From the NCBI RefSeq assembly GCF_017310545.1, contig NZ_CP066203.1, positions 124,001 to 188,000 on the forward strand: a stretch of DNA of 64,000 nucleotides, read 5' to 3'. The position numbers and the translations under genes are program-made. Shown in pieces: positions 6,728-15,720 of this stretch (positions are counted from its first letter, which is position 1; the number at the start of each line of letters is the position of its first letter). This stretch comes from Methylacidimicrobium sp. B4. Lineage in GTDB: Bacteria; Verrucomicrobiota; Verrucomicrobiia; Methylacidiphilales; Methylacidiphilaceae. The notes under the pieces were generated by a model that was given only the letters and a program-made list of their open reading frames with translations, was not told where the DNA came from and made no database searches.

Positions 6728-9700
6728 ATGAGATCGTGGCCAATGCGATTCCATGCCCTTGCCCGGTACCGTCTCCCCCTGCTGGTCCTGATCGCGGGGA
6801 TGATCGCGGCACCTCTCCTTCTGGTCTCCGTTCTCTCCCACTTCATTAGCAGCGAAACCCTCCGCGCGTACTTGGAACGGCAGATGAACAGCCGGCTCAA
6901 GGAGTACACGGTCCGCGTCGGCCGGGCCTATCTGCATCCTTTTTCCTTTTCTCTCGATGTGGACGAGCTGCTCCTGATGCAGAATAGCCATCCGTATCCC
7001 CCAGTCGCCCATCTCCGGCGGATCCATGCGAGCGTCCACTGGTATGAGCTCTGGAGAGGGAAGCTCGTGGCGAATTTCCGTTTCGAGCATCCGGCCATCC
7101 ACATCGATGTGAACAACATCGAGGAGGAGAGGCGCAGCAAGGTCCCTTTCGGAAAGAAGGGGTGGCAGGATGCGATCCAGTCGATCTATCCCCTCAAGAT
7201 CAACTTGCTCACGATCCGGGAGGGCGAGATCACCTACGTGAACGTCAAGCCTTACCCGCCACTGCACGCCTATGGGATCAACCTCTCGGCCAGCAACATC
7301 CGGAACCTTGAGGATGCGGCCCAGCTCTATCCCTCTCCGGTGCATGGCGAAGGCCTCATCTTCGATCATGGAAAATTCTCCGTGGATGGCCGGGTCAATT
7401 TCCTGCAGCAGCCCTTTGCCGGCTTTCAAGGCCGCTTCGCGCTCACGAACATCGACCTGGTCTATTTCAACCCCTTGCTGATCGACCAGAATCTCGTGGT
7501 TCGGAAGAACGGCTTCCTCTATGCCAAGGGAACCTGGGAGAACGCGCCCCGGAAGACGAACCTCGACATCGAGGAGCTTCTGCTCCAGCGGATCGGGATC
7601 GACTATCTCAACCTGCCCGAAAGGGTCGTCGTGGAGCGGGAGAGGGTCAAACGGGCGATGAGCACGGCTGCCCGATTGCGGAACAAGGCGGAAACCCAGA
7701 TCCGGGTGCGCAAGGTCGAAATCGAGGATGCTGCCTTCGGATACGAGGACAAGGCCTTCCAGCCGACTGTCCGTCTCTACGTCGAGCATGCGCGCCTCTT
7801 GCTCCGCAACCTCAGCAATCAGTATGGAGATCCCCCCGGCTCCTTCGTCTTCGATGGCAAGTTCATGGGTCAGGCCGGGATCTCCGTTCACGGCGACTAC
7901 GGGTTGGAAAGCAACCGGCTGAAGGGGGAGATCGACCTCCAGAGGGTCTCCTTGTCCCACTTCCTCCCCTACCTGGCAAAGGAGCGGAATCTCCGGATTC
8001 ACGGAGGAGTTGTCTCCCTTGCCGGGAATCTCGATTCTGCGCCGCGCTCTTCCCTTTTCGACGTCAAGCAGGCAGAGATCGACGACCTCAATGTCGAATA
8101 TCTCCACCTTCCGGAGACGGCCCAACGGGAGAAGGAGGAGGTCGACCGGGTGCGGCAGAGCTCCAGGAACCTCACCAACAACTCGAAGAAGAAGATCAGG
8201 ATCGAATCGGCGAATATCCGGGGTGCCCGCTTTGCCTATGAGGACAGGGTAGCCAAGCCGGGCTTCCGCTTCTTCATCGATCAGGCGAATCTTTCCTTGA
8301 AAAACGTCAGCAACCAGTTCGCAGACGGTCCCGGCTCCTTCGGGCTCGACGGGAAGCTCATGGGCGAGGCGGGGATCGCGATCCACGGGGACTACTGGAT
8401 GGAAACGAGCCGTGTGACGGGCGGAATCCGCCTGGAGGGCGTCTCGCTTTCCTATTTCACGCCTTTTTTGGAAAAGGAGCAGAACTTCCAGGTGCGCAGC
8501 GGGGTCGTCTCCCTGGCCGGGAAGCTGGACTACTCCCCGCGCTTTTCCGATCTCGACATCCAGCAGGCCGAGATCGCCGGGCTTAAGATCGACTATGTCC
8601 ACCGGCGGGAAACCGCGAAGGAGGAAAGGGAGAAGGCGGAGAAGGCGCTGAAAAGCTCCAAAAGCCTGGTCAATCATCCCGCGAAGAAGGTGAAGATCGA
8701 ATCTGCGGAGATCAAGGACGCCTGCTTTGGCTACGAAGACAAGGAGGCGCGTCCGAGCTTCCGGCTCTCCCTTGACCATGCGAGCCTTTCCCTCCGGAAC
8801 ATCAGCAACCAGTTCGCGGACGGCCCCGGTGCCGTCCGGCTGGACGGAACGTTCCTGGGCACCGGAAAGATCAATCTCGAAGGATCGTACCGGCTGGAAA
8901 AGAGCCTGCTGCGGTCGAAGTTCGCGCTCGAGGAGATTTCGCTAATCCCCCTGACCCCGCTCCTCGCGCGCGATCCGAATCTCCAGGTGCGGAAAGGGAT
9001 CGTTTCGGCCAGAGGCAGCCTCGACTGCTCCGCTCGCAAGAGCGACCTGGTGGTCCATCTCGCGGAAATCCAGGGTCTGCGCGTCGACTATGTGCACGCC
9101 CCCTCCACGGCCATAAAGGAGAAGGAGAAGTTCCGCAAGGCCGTCCGATCGGCGCAGCGGGAGAGCAACCGCTCGGACCAGAAGCTCAAGATCGATCTCC
9201 TGAAGCTGGACGATTGCGTCTTCGCTTACACCAACCGGACGACCGATCCTCCCTACGAGCTCTTCCTTTCCGGCGCGCACGGGGCGCTCGTCAATCTCAG
9301 CAACCAGCGGGCCGATGGATTCTCCCACCTCGATCTCCAGGGGCAGTTCATGGGCACTGGAGAAACCGACATCCACGGCACCTTCCTCTCGGAGACGCAC
9401 CGCCCCGATCTCGATCTGCGGATCGCCATCGAGCGGACGCAGATGGCGGCGATGAGCGATCTTTTCAAGAGCTACGGGAAGTTCGACGTGAAATCGGGCC
9501 TCTTCTCCTTCTACTCAGAGCTGAAGATCCGGGGCACGGAAATGGAAGGATATGCCAAGCCATTCTTGAAGGATATGGAGGTTTACGAAAAGGACCCGGC
9601 GAAGCGGCGTGATCTCGGCCACTGGATTTACATCCAGGCGGTGAGCGGCGTCAGCAAGGTGTTGAAAAACAGGCACAGGGAGGTAGCCACCAGAACGCGC

Positions 9701-9841
9701 ATCTCTGGATCCTTGTCGAATCCAGAGGTCGATCTCATGGAGGTGATCGGAAACCTGATCCGAAATGCGCTGATCGAAGCGATCGCCCCGGGATTCGAGG
9801 GGAGGGAAGGGGGGAGCCGGGTGGCTTCTTCCGGCAGGTAA
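6728..9841 (+). CDS. Giant AsmA/DUF748-like envelope protein with four internal repeats
   Basis: The 1037-residue product has one N-terminal membrane helix (residues ~12-32) and then a long beta-rich body typical of AsmA/DUF748/TamB-like proteins, which sit in the inner membrane and span the periplasm, in known cases assisting lipid or outer-membrane transport. Residues ~278-935 consist of four tandem modules of about 165 residues starting near 278, 443, 608 and 774. Each has (L/F)D....AEI..L.(I/V)(D/E)Y(L/V) , a charged coiled segment, then FAYED, then LSNQ.(A/G)D..GS...DG.FMG...I..HG. The C-terminal ~100 residues carry the family-like segment YAKPFLKDMEVYEKDPAKRR. ATG 6743 is an alternative start. 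It appears monocistronic. Confidence 0.82.
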   Translation: MRSWPMRFHALARYRLPLLVLIAGMIAAPLLLVSVLSHFISSETLRAYLERQMNSRLKEYTVRVGRAYLHPFSFSLDVDELLLMQNSHPYPPVAHLRRIHASVHWYELWRGKLVANFRFEHPAIHIDVNNIEEERRSKVPFGKKGWQDAIQSIYPLKINLLTIREGEITYVNVKPYPPLHAYGINLSASNIRNLEDAAQLYPSPVHGEGLIFDHGKFSVDGRVNFLQQPFAGFQGRFALTNIDLVYFNPLLIDQNLVVRKNGFLYAKGTWENAPRKTNLDIEELLLQRIGIDYLNLPERVVVERERVKRAMSTAARLRNKAETQIRVRKVEIEDAAFGYEDKAFQPTVRLYVEHARLLLRNLSNQYGDPPGSFVFDGKFMGQAGISVHGDYGLESNRLKGEIDLQRVSLSHFLPYLAKERNLRIHGGVVSLAGNLDSAPRSSLFDVKQAEIDDLNVEYLHLPETAQREKEEVDRVRQSSRNLTNNSKKKIRIESANIRGARFAYEDRVAKPGFRFFIDQANLSLKNVSNQFADGPGSFGLDGKLMGEAGIAIHGDYWMETSRVTGGIRLEGVSLSYFTPFLEKEQNFQVRSGVVSLAGKLDYSPRFSDLDIQQAEIAGLKIDYVHRRETAKEEREKAEKALKSSKSLVNHPAKKVKIESAEIKDACFGYEDKEARPSFRLSLDHASLSLRNISNQFADGPGAVRLDGTFLGTGKINLEGSYRLEKSLLRSKFALEEISLIPLTPLLARDPNLQVRKGIVSARGSLDCSARKSDLVVHLAEIQGLRVDYVHAPSTAIKEKEKFRKAVRSAQRESNRSDQKLKIDLLKLDDCVFAYTNRTTDPPYELFLSGAHGALVNLSNQRADGFSHLDLQGQFMGTGETDIHGTFLSETHRPDLDLRIAIERTQMAAMSDLFKSYGKFDVKSGLFSFYSELKIRGTEMEGYAKPFLKDMEVYEKDPAKRRDLGHWIYIQAVSGVSKVLKNRHREVATRTRISGSLSNPEVDLMEVIGNLIRNALIEAIAPGFEGREGGSRVASSGR

Positions 9842-9859
9842 GGCTCCCTCGCTCGTCAA

Positions 9860-9887
9860 GGGCGGGCGCGGTTGCCAGAGCCCGCCC
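9860..9887 (+). terminator. GC-rich inverted repeat after the AsmA-like gene
   Basis: GGGCGGGC (9860-9867) pairs perfectly with GCCCGCCC (9880-9887) around a 12-base loop, 19 bases after the stop codon. There is no T run behind it, so it is at most a weak or Rho-assisted terminator or an mRNA 3'-end stabiliser. Confidence 0.45.
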
Positions 9888-9985
9888 GAGCATTCTCCCG
9901 ACGATCGAATGGGATCACTTCGCGGCCGTGATCCTGTGGATTCCGAGCTTGACCTCCAACGGCTTTCTCTTTTCCATAAGCCAGG

Positions 9986-10375
9986 ATGCAACCCAGGCTC
10001 GGCCATGCGATTGCGATCGCGGTGATCTGGCTCTCCCTCTCCGCGTCCGCATGGGCTTCCAAAGCCTACTGGTACGAGATCCGCGTGACCCAGGCTCAGA
10101 ACAAGGGTCCGGTCGTCAAGCGGATCGGCCCCGAGTACGACGAGGAGGCCGGCATCCCGATCTACCTGCGAGGCACGCCCGCTCGCTACCATATCCTGGG
10201 AGCCATCTACATCGACGAGACCCGGCTCATTGATTCGACCTGGCGTCCCGTCGAAAGAGTGGCCGTCAAGCATGGGGCCCGCGGGGTGATTCTCTTCACC
10301 AAGCAAGAGAAGAAGCGCTATTCCCGCGTATCGGGAGACCTCTCCGACCAACTCTGGGTCTGGTGCTATCGATAA
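9986..10375 (+). CDS. Small secreted protein of unknown function
   Basis: The 129-residue product has a classical signal peptide (MQPRLGHAIAIAVIWLSLSA, cleavage near SAWA-SKAYW). The mature part has a compact alpha/beta look: ARYHILGAIYIDET, then VERVAVKHGARGVILF, ending in QLWVWCYR. A similar arrangement, G(R/T)P..(V/H)I(I/L)G.I followed by AV..(A/K).HGA.(G/A)(V/I)(I)L, occurs in the secreted protein at 50728-51108, so the two are probably distant members of one family resembling small periplasmic proteins that sense or display a GADA(V/I)(I/L) strand. No enzyme motif is visible. Confidence 0.7.
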   Translation: MQPRLGHAIAIAVIWLSLSASAWASKAYWYEIRVTQAQNKGPVVKRIGPEYDEEAGIPIYLRGTPARYHILGAIYIDETRLIDSTWRPVERVAVKHGARGVILFTKQEKKRYSRVSGDLSDQLWVWCYR

Positions 10376-10967
10376 GGCCCGGCCTTCCCATATTCCCAAC
10401 AGGAAGGCGATCCGCACCGTGCAGGCTCCTTTTGCAGCTATGCGGGTCCAATTCCTTTTGGCCTTCTTTCCTCCATTCCATAACGGGTGCGCGGGAAACG
10501 ACCCGGCTTTCCATCGGAGCGGCATGAGGAGATTCGGCGAGGAGCCAAAAGCGAGCGAGCGCGAGGCAGCAAGGTCGATGGAGAACGCAGCAGGAGAAAG
10601 CCTTCGACAAATGACAGCTCGGAAGAATGAGGGTATCATTCCATTCTGAGTGCAACGACTGCTCCGAATGCTAACGCTTCTCTCACTTTCTGCACGCCCG
10701 CAGATGCGTATCTTGTGAGTTATCGAAAATAGCATCTGTCTCTGTATCACGTACTTGTAGTGTAGCTCCCGCAACGAACGTTCCCGGAGCGGCAAAACTT
10801 TCCCGTTGTTCGCTCGCTGCTCGGCCGTTACGGTTACTGTCGAAAACCCGATCGGCGAATGCCGGACGGTCTTTCAGCCGACATCCCGGCAGGATGACGG
10901 CTTTGTATGAGAATTCAGGCATGTGAGGAATGAGAACGTGCAGTGAGATGAGGGAGGAATCACCGAT
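10376..10967. other. 592-bp intergenic region upstream of pmoC
   Basis: No convincing gene or RNA is seen. The composition becomes less GC-rich between about 10640 and 10800, as expected for a promoter region of the downstream pmoC, but no -35/-10 pair is good enough to call. The right end carries the pmoC ribosome site (GAGGGAGGAAT at about 10950-10960). Confidence 0.5.
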
Positions 10968-11807
10968 ATGGAAGAAACTCAAGTAACGACCGCGGCGGTC
11001 GCGCGCCCGCCCGCCTCCGCCTTTTCCTGGAAACGTGCGGGGATCGCCATCGGGGCGCTGATCGCCTTTGATCTGTTGATCAATGTCTATGAAAGGCTCT
11101 ACGCCTTCTCGAAGGGTCTGGATTACTCCTCTCCGGAATATGGCTCCTACTGGATGGCCATGCTCCTCGCGGAGCTGGTCCTCGAGATGATCACCGCGGG
11201 GGCGCTCTGGGGCTGGCTCTGGAAGAGCCGGGACCGCGCGCTCGACCGGCTCACCCCGGCAGAGGAGCTCAAGAGGTATTGGGCATTGGGGCTCTTCTTG
11301 CTGACCTATGCCTGCGCGGCCTATGCGGGCGGGAGCTACTTCACCGAGCAGGGCGCTGCCTGGCACCAGACGGTGATCCGGGATACCGACTTCACGCCGA
11401 CGAACATCGTCGCGTTCTACCTCAGCTATCCGATCTACATCCTCTTCGGAGTCGGCTCGCTGATCTACGCCATGACCCGGTTGCCTCAGTTTGCCACGGC
11501 AATGTCCTTGCCCTTGACAGTGCTGGTGGGGAGCCCGCTCATGAACTTCCCGAACGTGGCCATGAATGAGTTCGGCCATACCCGCTGGTTCGTGGAGGAG
11601 CTCTTCGTGGCCCCGCAGCATTGGGGATTTGTCGTCTTCGGCTGGGGCACGCTGGCGATCCTCGGGACCTGGCTGCAGATCTGCCCGCGGCTCATGGCGC
11701 TGATCCAGCATCTCTACTCTGGAAAGCCGCTTCCGAGCGCGGCCGAGACGATGAAGGACCCACAAGGCTCCGTCCATCCCATTGCGCGGGCGGCTCGAAC
11801 GATCTGA
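10968..11807 (+). CDS. pmoC: Orphan particulate methane monooxygenase subunit C, CuC site altered
   Basis: This 279-residue membrane protein aligns without gaps in its core to PmoC of pMMO (e.g. SYFTEQ, WHQTVIRDTDFTP, FYLSYPIYI, EELFVAP, GFVVFGW). About six membrane helices are visible. In Methylococcus capsulatus numbering the CuD ligands Asn227, His231 and His245 are kept as Asn200, His204 and His218 (NEFGH and PQHWG). The CuC ligands Asp156, His160 and His173 become Gly129, His133 and Asn146 (EQGAAWH and PTN), so two of three are missing. No pmoA or pmoB lies nearby. Good ribosome site GAGGGAGGA before ATG 10968. It may be a paralogue used in an alternative or partly inactive complex; AmoC is less likely because the sequence is closest to PmoC. 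Confidence 0.93.
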   Translation: MEETQVTTAAVARPPASAFSWKRAGIAIGALIAFDLLINVYERLYAFSKGLDYSSPEYGSYWMAMLLAELVLEMITAGALWGWLWKSRDRALDRLTPAEELKRYWALGLFLLTYACAAYAGGSYFTEQGAAWHQTVIRDTDFTPTNIVAFYLSYPIYILFGVGSLIYAMTRLPQFATAMSLPLTVLVGSPLMNFPNVAMNEFGHTRWFVEELFVAPQHWGFVVFGWGTLAILGTWLQICPRLMALIQHLYSGKPLPSAAETMKDPQGSVHPIARAARTI

Positions 11808-11832
11808 TCCGAAAAAGGAGAGAGCGCCACGG

Positions 11833-12870
11833 TCAAGCGGGGCGAGAAGCCTCTCGTCCCCGCTTCCGCGTCTCCTGCCGCAATGCGGCGAGGGAAAGCT
11901 CGACCTGCGCCAAGAGCGGCTCCAGCCCGGGGATTCTCTGGAGCACCTCGGCGAGCAGTCGCAAGGCCACGGGAATGTAGCGGAGAAACTTCTCCTTTTT
12001 CTTGACCAGTCCAAGATAGCCATAGGCCCCCAGGGCCTGCATCAGCCGCTGGAGGGCTGCCCAATCGAATGCCTCTCCGAGATCTTCTGGGGGAGTCAGG
12101 GAGGCCTCCCGCCACAGAGACCCATAATAGCTCCGGAGCTCCTCTCTCTGCTCCGCGTGGAGAGCGACATAGGGGTCGTAGAGGAGGGAAGCCAAATCGT
12201 AGGAAGCCAGCCCGAGGCGCATTCCCTGGAAATCGATGAGATAGGCTTGCCCAGCCCGGATCAAAACGTTCTGCGACTGGAAATCGCGATGGATCAGATG
12301 GCGAGGGAACGCAGCGAGGCGCTCGGCGATCCAGGTGAGCCGCGGAAGGGCTGAGAGGCGAGCCAGCGGACTGGCCTCCAGGTGGAGGAAGCGCCCCAGG
12401 CAGTTCGCAAAGAAGTAGCCCTGTTCCCAAGCGTAGAGATCCCGGGTGAATGGGGGCTCCGTCCGGAGCCCTCCGAGGCCCCCGTCGCCCCGGGCGTGGA
12501 GCGCAAAGATCTCCCGCAAGGCCGAGCGATAAAGGGGGCCCAGCTCCTGCCAAGGCGCGTTGCGATAGCTCCAGAGATCCGCGTCCCCCAGATCCTCGAT
12601 CCAGAGAAGACCGCGAAGCGGATCCTGCCCGTAAATCCGGGGAGAGCGAACTCCGAGGGAGTGGAGAAAATTCCCCAGGGGACCGTACCGGGCGTTTTCG
12701 GGTCGGCTCTCTCCATAGCGGACGAGAATGAGCGACCAGTCCGGCTCCATCCGAATCCGGTAAAAGCTCCGATCCGACCCCCCCTTTTCGAGCTTCGTGA
12801 TCGAGGTTTGGCCCAGCTCGTACTGCGGAAAGCGGCGGGCGGTTTCCGCCAGAAGCTGATCGAGAAGCAT
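11833..12870 (-). CDS. Aminoglycoside-phosphotransferase-fold sugar kinase (AmgK-like)
   Basis: The 345-residue protein has the APH/choline-kinase fold: Brenner motif LIHRDFQSQNVLI (catalytic Asp, residues ~195) followed by YLIDFQGMRLGLASYDLASLLYD (metal-binding DF.). This D-F-Q-G...YDL.SLL arrangement is that of AmgK, the anomeric kinase that phosphorylates N-acetylmuramate/N-acetylglucosamine in cell-wall recycling. It follows the nucleotidyltransferase gene with a 3-base gap, mirroring the AmgK-MurU pair, which turns recycled MurNAc into UDP-MurNAc. The substrate assignment rests on this pairing and is an inference; other sugars are possible. Confidence 0.75.
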   Translation of the reverse strand: MLLDQLLAETARRFPQYELGQTSITKLEKGGSDRSFYRIRMEPDWSLILVRYGESRPENARYGPLGNFLHSLGVRSPRIYGQDPLRGLLWIEDLGDADLWSYRNAPWQELGPLYRSALREIFALHARGDGGLGGLRTEPPFTRDLYAWEQGYFFANCLGRFLHLEASPLARLSALPRLTWIAERLAAFPRHLIHRDFQSQNVLIRAGQAYLIDFQGMRLGLASYDLASLLYDPYVALHAEQREELRSYYGSLWREASLTPPEDLGEAFDWAALQRLMQALGAYGYLGLVKKKEKFLRYIPVALRLLAEVLQRIPGLEPLLAQVELSLAALRQETRKRGREASRPA

Positions 12871-12873
12871 GGG

Positions 12874-13827
12874 CTAAAGATCTGCGTCCGCCAGGTTCCC
12901 CTTGGCAAGACGGGAGTTGCGGATGACGCAGCGTTCGAGCACGCTGCCCGGAGCGACCTCCGCGTCTTCCCAAAGAATTGAGTCGCGCAGGAGCGCCCCG
13001 CTCCCGATGCGGCATCGCGGTCCGATCGCCGTCGCTCCTTCGAGGACCGCATCGGGCGCCACCCGAGCTGTCGGGTCGATCCAGCAGAGGGGCTTCCACC
13101 CTCCCGGGTTCCGGTGCAATTCACCGTGAGCCGAGAGATAGGCCTCGCGCGTTCCGAGGTCGAACCAGCGCCCTTGGTCGAGGAGGATTCCTCCGATCCT
13201 GCCGGATTGGCGAATCACCTCGAGGAGAACGGGAATCAGCGAGACCGGGCCGCCTCGAGGAATCCAGGGGAGAAAGGAGGGGGAGAGGACCGCGATCCCC
13301 GTGTAAAGGCAAAGGGGCACATCCTCCCTGCCGCATCGCCCGTGGATGTCGACCACCTTCCGTTTCACTGGATCGTAGCCGACGTGCAGGGCGGGACCGG
13401 CGGAACGGAGGACGAGCGTGGCCAGGTCGTCGCCCGCCAGATGCTGCTCGACCGCCTTCTCGATCGGCAGGTCGGTGAGAACGTCTCCGTTATGGATCAG
13501 GAAGGGCCGATCGCCAAAGAGCTCGCCTACGTTCCGGACCCCCCCGCCCGTGTCGAGCAAGATGGGCTCATGGCTCCATCGGATGCGTCGTCCCCGGTAG
13601 GCTCCCTCGGGGAAGGCCTTCGCGTAGCTCTCGGGCCGGTGATGGGTGTTGACGACGAATCCCCCGATCCCCACCTCGATCAGACGATCGAAGGCGAAGG
13701 TGAGCAGCGGCTTGTTTGCGATCGGGATCAGCGGCTTGGGGCGCTCGTCGCTGAGAGGTCGCAGCCGCGTGCCGAGCCCGGCCCCCAGCACGAAGGCATC
13801 GGCCGCAAGACGAGGAAACGAGGACAT
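12874..13827 (-). CDS. Sugar-1-phosphate nucleotidyltransferase (MurU-like)
   Basis: The 317-residue protein starts with the nucleotidyltransferase signature LGAGLGTRLRPLSDERPKPLIP (in parts GAGLGTRLRPL and RPKPLIPI), has the metal-binding HNGDVLTD, and ends with a left-handed beta-helix-like tail (VLEGATAIGPRCRIGSGALL). It transfers a nucleotide from NTP to a sugar-1-phosphate. MurU and ManC/GlmU-type N-terminal domains share these motifs; the C-terminal helix is more like mannose-1-phosphate guanylyltransferases. Co-transcription with the AmgK-like kinase favours a salvage role for cell-wall sugars. It is the first gene of the pair, transcribed away from the tRNA-Arg gene. Confidence 0.78.
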   Translation of the reverse strand: MSSFPRLAADAFVLGAGLGTRLRPLSDERPKPLIPIANKPLLTFAFDRLIEVGIGGFVVNTHHRPESYAKAFPEGAYRGRRIRWSHEPILLDTGGGVRNVGELFGDRPFLIHNGDVLTDLPIEKAVEQHLAGDDLATLVLRSAGPALHVGYDPVKRKVVDIHGRCGREDVPLCLYTGIAVLSPSFLPWIPRGGPVSLIPVLLEVIRQSGRIGGILLDQGRWFDLGTREAYLSAHGELHRNPGGWKPLCWIDPTARVAPDAVLEGATAIGPRCRIGSGALLRDSILWEDAEVAPGSVLERCVIRNSRLAKGNLADADL

Positions 13828-14044
13828 GACAGAGCGCTCACCGGCCCCTTTGGGGGCAGGGCGATCTTCCCGAGATCGCTTGCGGGCAAACCCTACCCGA
13901 CTGGCCGCGGAGCCTCAATCCGAATCGCCCGGGATCCTATCCCGCACTTGCCATTGCGGCTGCGCGTTCGCGGGAAGGTTCTTGGAGCATGAGCTCCCCG
14001 CACTCGGGTGGGGAAGGAAAGTCGCGGCCGGGGCAGCCGGTGAT

Positions 14045-14117
14045 CGCACCCGGCAGGATTCGAACCTGCGACCAACGGATTAGAAATCCGCTGCTCTATC
14101 CCCTGAGCTACGGGTGC
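14045..14117 (-). tRNA. tRNA-Arg (anticodon TCT)
   Basis: Reading the minus strand gives a complete 73-nt cloverleaf: acceptor GCACCCG/CGGGTGC with discriminator G, D-arm GCTC...GAGC, anticodon stem GCGGA/TCCGT with loop TTTCTAA, and T-arm GCAGG-TTCGAAT-CCTGC. Anticodon TCT reads AGA (and AGG by wobble). The 3' CCA is not encoded. Confidence 0.96.
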
Positions 14118-14281
14118 CGGTGGAGGGGGCCGCTGGCACGGACCTCCGCGCAAGAAGAGAAGGGATTTTTTCGGTCTTGGCAAGAACGGCCACGTTTTTT
14201 GTAAAGAAGGAGCAAAAAAGCATCGGGCCGAAGCGGCGGGTTGGCTATGCTTCCCAACGGAAGGCAATCCGACGGAGCCGT

Positions 14282-15619
14282 ATGGGCATCTCCCAAGAGC
14301 GCTGGTTGCGATGGCTCCGGATCACGGGCCTGGTTCTCCTTGCCGCTCTCCTGGCTGGGGCGGGGGCGGGTGTTTTCTGGGCAAACCGGTTCGTACGGGG
14401 CAGGGGATTCGCCGATTATGCGGCCAAGCTCATGGAGAGGGCGACCGGCTGCCAGGGAACCTTCGAGCCTTTTTCCTTCTCCGGCTTCGGGCTCACGACC
14501 AAGGGGTACGAAGGAAAGGGCGGGCCGGGTTCCCGCTTCGCCTCGATCGAGGCCAAGAGCATCGGGATCGGGATCGACCCCTTTTCTCTGCTGCACCTTT
14601 CCTTGGAAGTGCGCCGAGTTTCGATCGTGAGGCTCAAGGTGATGGTGCAGAAGGCCTCGAGCCAGGGTGCGGCGACGACGGCCAGCTTGCCGATTCCGGG
14701 TGGAGGGGAGGGACGGAGCCCGCTGCCCCGCCGGTTTCGGATTTCCCTGCTCAGCGTTGGATGGTCGGTGGAGCTCGGGGGCGGCGGAATCGTGGAGGGG
14801 ATTGATCTCCGTGGAGAGGAGAGCGAGGAAGGCTGGGGCCTCCGGGCCCGGGGCGGGCGCGTTCGGGTGTCGGGGCTTCCGGACCTGGCACTTTCGGAAG
14901 CGCACGGACTTCTGGAGGGAAAGACGCTTCGCCTGGAAGCGGCGGAGTTGCACCCCAAGAATGCGCCCGCCGCGCTGGTCGCGGGGACGGGAAAGGTGGG
15001 GCTCTCCCCTTCGGAGCCGACCGATCTATCCTGGCAGGTCCGGGCTCTGCCCACCCAGATCGTTCTTCCCAGCCCGTGGAAGCAGCGGGTGGGTGGGGAG
15101 ATTCGCGGCTTTGGCAAGGTCCTGGCCAAAGACGGAGAGGCGTATGAGGTGAAAGGGGATCTCTTCCTCGATCCGGGTTCCCTTCACGACATTCCCTTTC
15201 TCTTGGCGCTCGACGCCGTCTTGCGGGTGCGGACGCTGCGGGATTTGCCCTTGAACCGCGCGCAGTGCCATGTCGAGGGGAAGGGCGATTGGATGCGCAT
15301 TTCCGACATCGACATTCAATCAGGGGATACGATGACAATGAACGGCTGGGCCGAGGTTGAGGGGAAGCGGGTGTCTGGTGCGTTGAACGTAGGGCTCCGC
15401 TCCGATCTGGCTCGACTGATTCCCCAGGTCAATGCCGGGCTCTTTCAACTGGGCGCGGGGGGCTATTTCTGGACGACGGTGCGGCTGTCGGGGACCACCG
15501 ACCACATCCAGGAGGATCTGACGCCCAGGATCGATTGGGCTCTCAGGAAGAGCTTGCCGATGCAGATCGAGCGAAAGGGGCAGCAGCTCCTCCGGGGCGT
15601 GGTGCCCAGGGTTCCTTAA
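14282..15619 (+). CDS. AsmA-like inner-membrane-anchored protein
   Basis: ATG 14282 (preceded by ACGGAG) begins MGISQERWLRWLRITGLVLL, an N-terminal membrane helix, giving 445 residues. The rest is a beta-rich periplasmic body with GFGLTTKGYEG, then LLHLSLEVRRVSIVRLKVMV, as in AsmA/TamB-type proteins that support outer-membrane assembly or lipid traffic. The C-terminus (GTTDHIQEDLTPRIDWALRK) resembles the end of AsmA_2-type domains in Planctomycetes-Verrucomicrobia. The open frame extends upstream into the tRNA flank, but no better start is seen. It is not paralogous in detail to the four-module protein at 6.7 kb. Confidence 0.7.
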   Translation: MGISQERWLRWLRITGLVLLAALLAGAGAGVFWANRFVRGRGFADYAAKLMERATGCQGTFEPFSFSGFGLTTKGYEGKGGPGSRFASIEAKSIGIGIDPFSLLHLSLEVRRVSIVRLKVMVQKASSQGAATTASLPIPGGGEGRSPLPRRFRISLLSVGWSVELGGGGIVEGIDLRGEESEEGWGLRARGGRVRVSGLPDLALSEAHGLLEGKTLRLEAAELHPKNAPAALVAGTGKVGLSPSEPTDLSWQVRALPTQIVLPSPWKQRVGGEIRGFGKVLAKDGEAYEVKGDLFLDPGSLHDIPFLLALDAVLRVRTLRDLPLNRAQCHVEGKGDWMRISDIDIQSGDTMTMNGWAEVEGKRVSGALNVGLRSDLARLIPQVNAGLFQLGAGGYFWTTVRLSGTTDHIQEDLTPRIDWALRKSLPMQIERKGQQLLRGVVPRVP

Positions 15620-15720
15620 GCGGAAGCATCCGGCGCGGCACGCGCCGCTCCAGAGCTTTCGGTCGGCTTCCTTTGCGGCAGGGGAAGGGAAGAAGAGGAA
15701 GATCGAACAATCCCGGCGGC

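Noticed and set aside
6695-8779. A very long open frame (694 codons) antisense to the AsmA-like gene
   Set aside because: High GC at third positions of the sense gene removes stops from the antisense frame; no start or family signature is present.
9860-9887. Strong Rho-independent terminator
   Set aside because: The hairpin is perfect but lacks a T run, so only a weak or indirect role is listed.
10376-10700. Small protein-coding frames upstream of pmoC
   Set aside because: Frames are on both strands, overlap and have no motif; the region is better read as a leader or promoter region.
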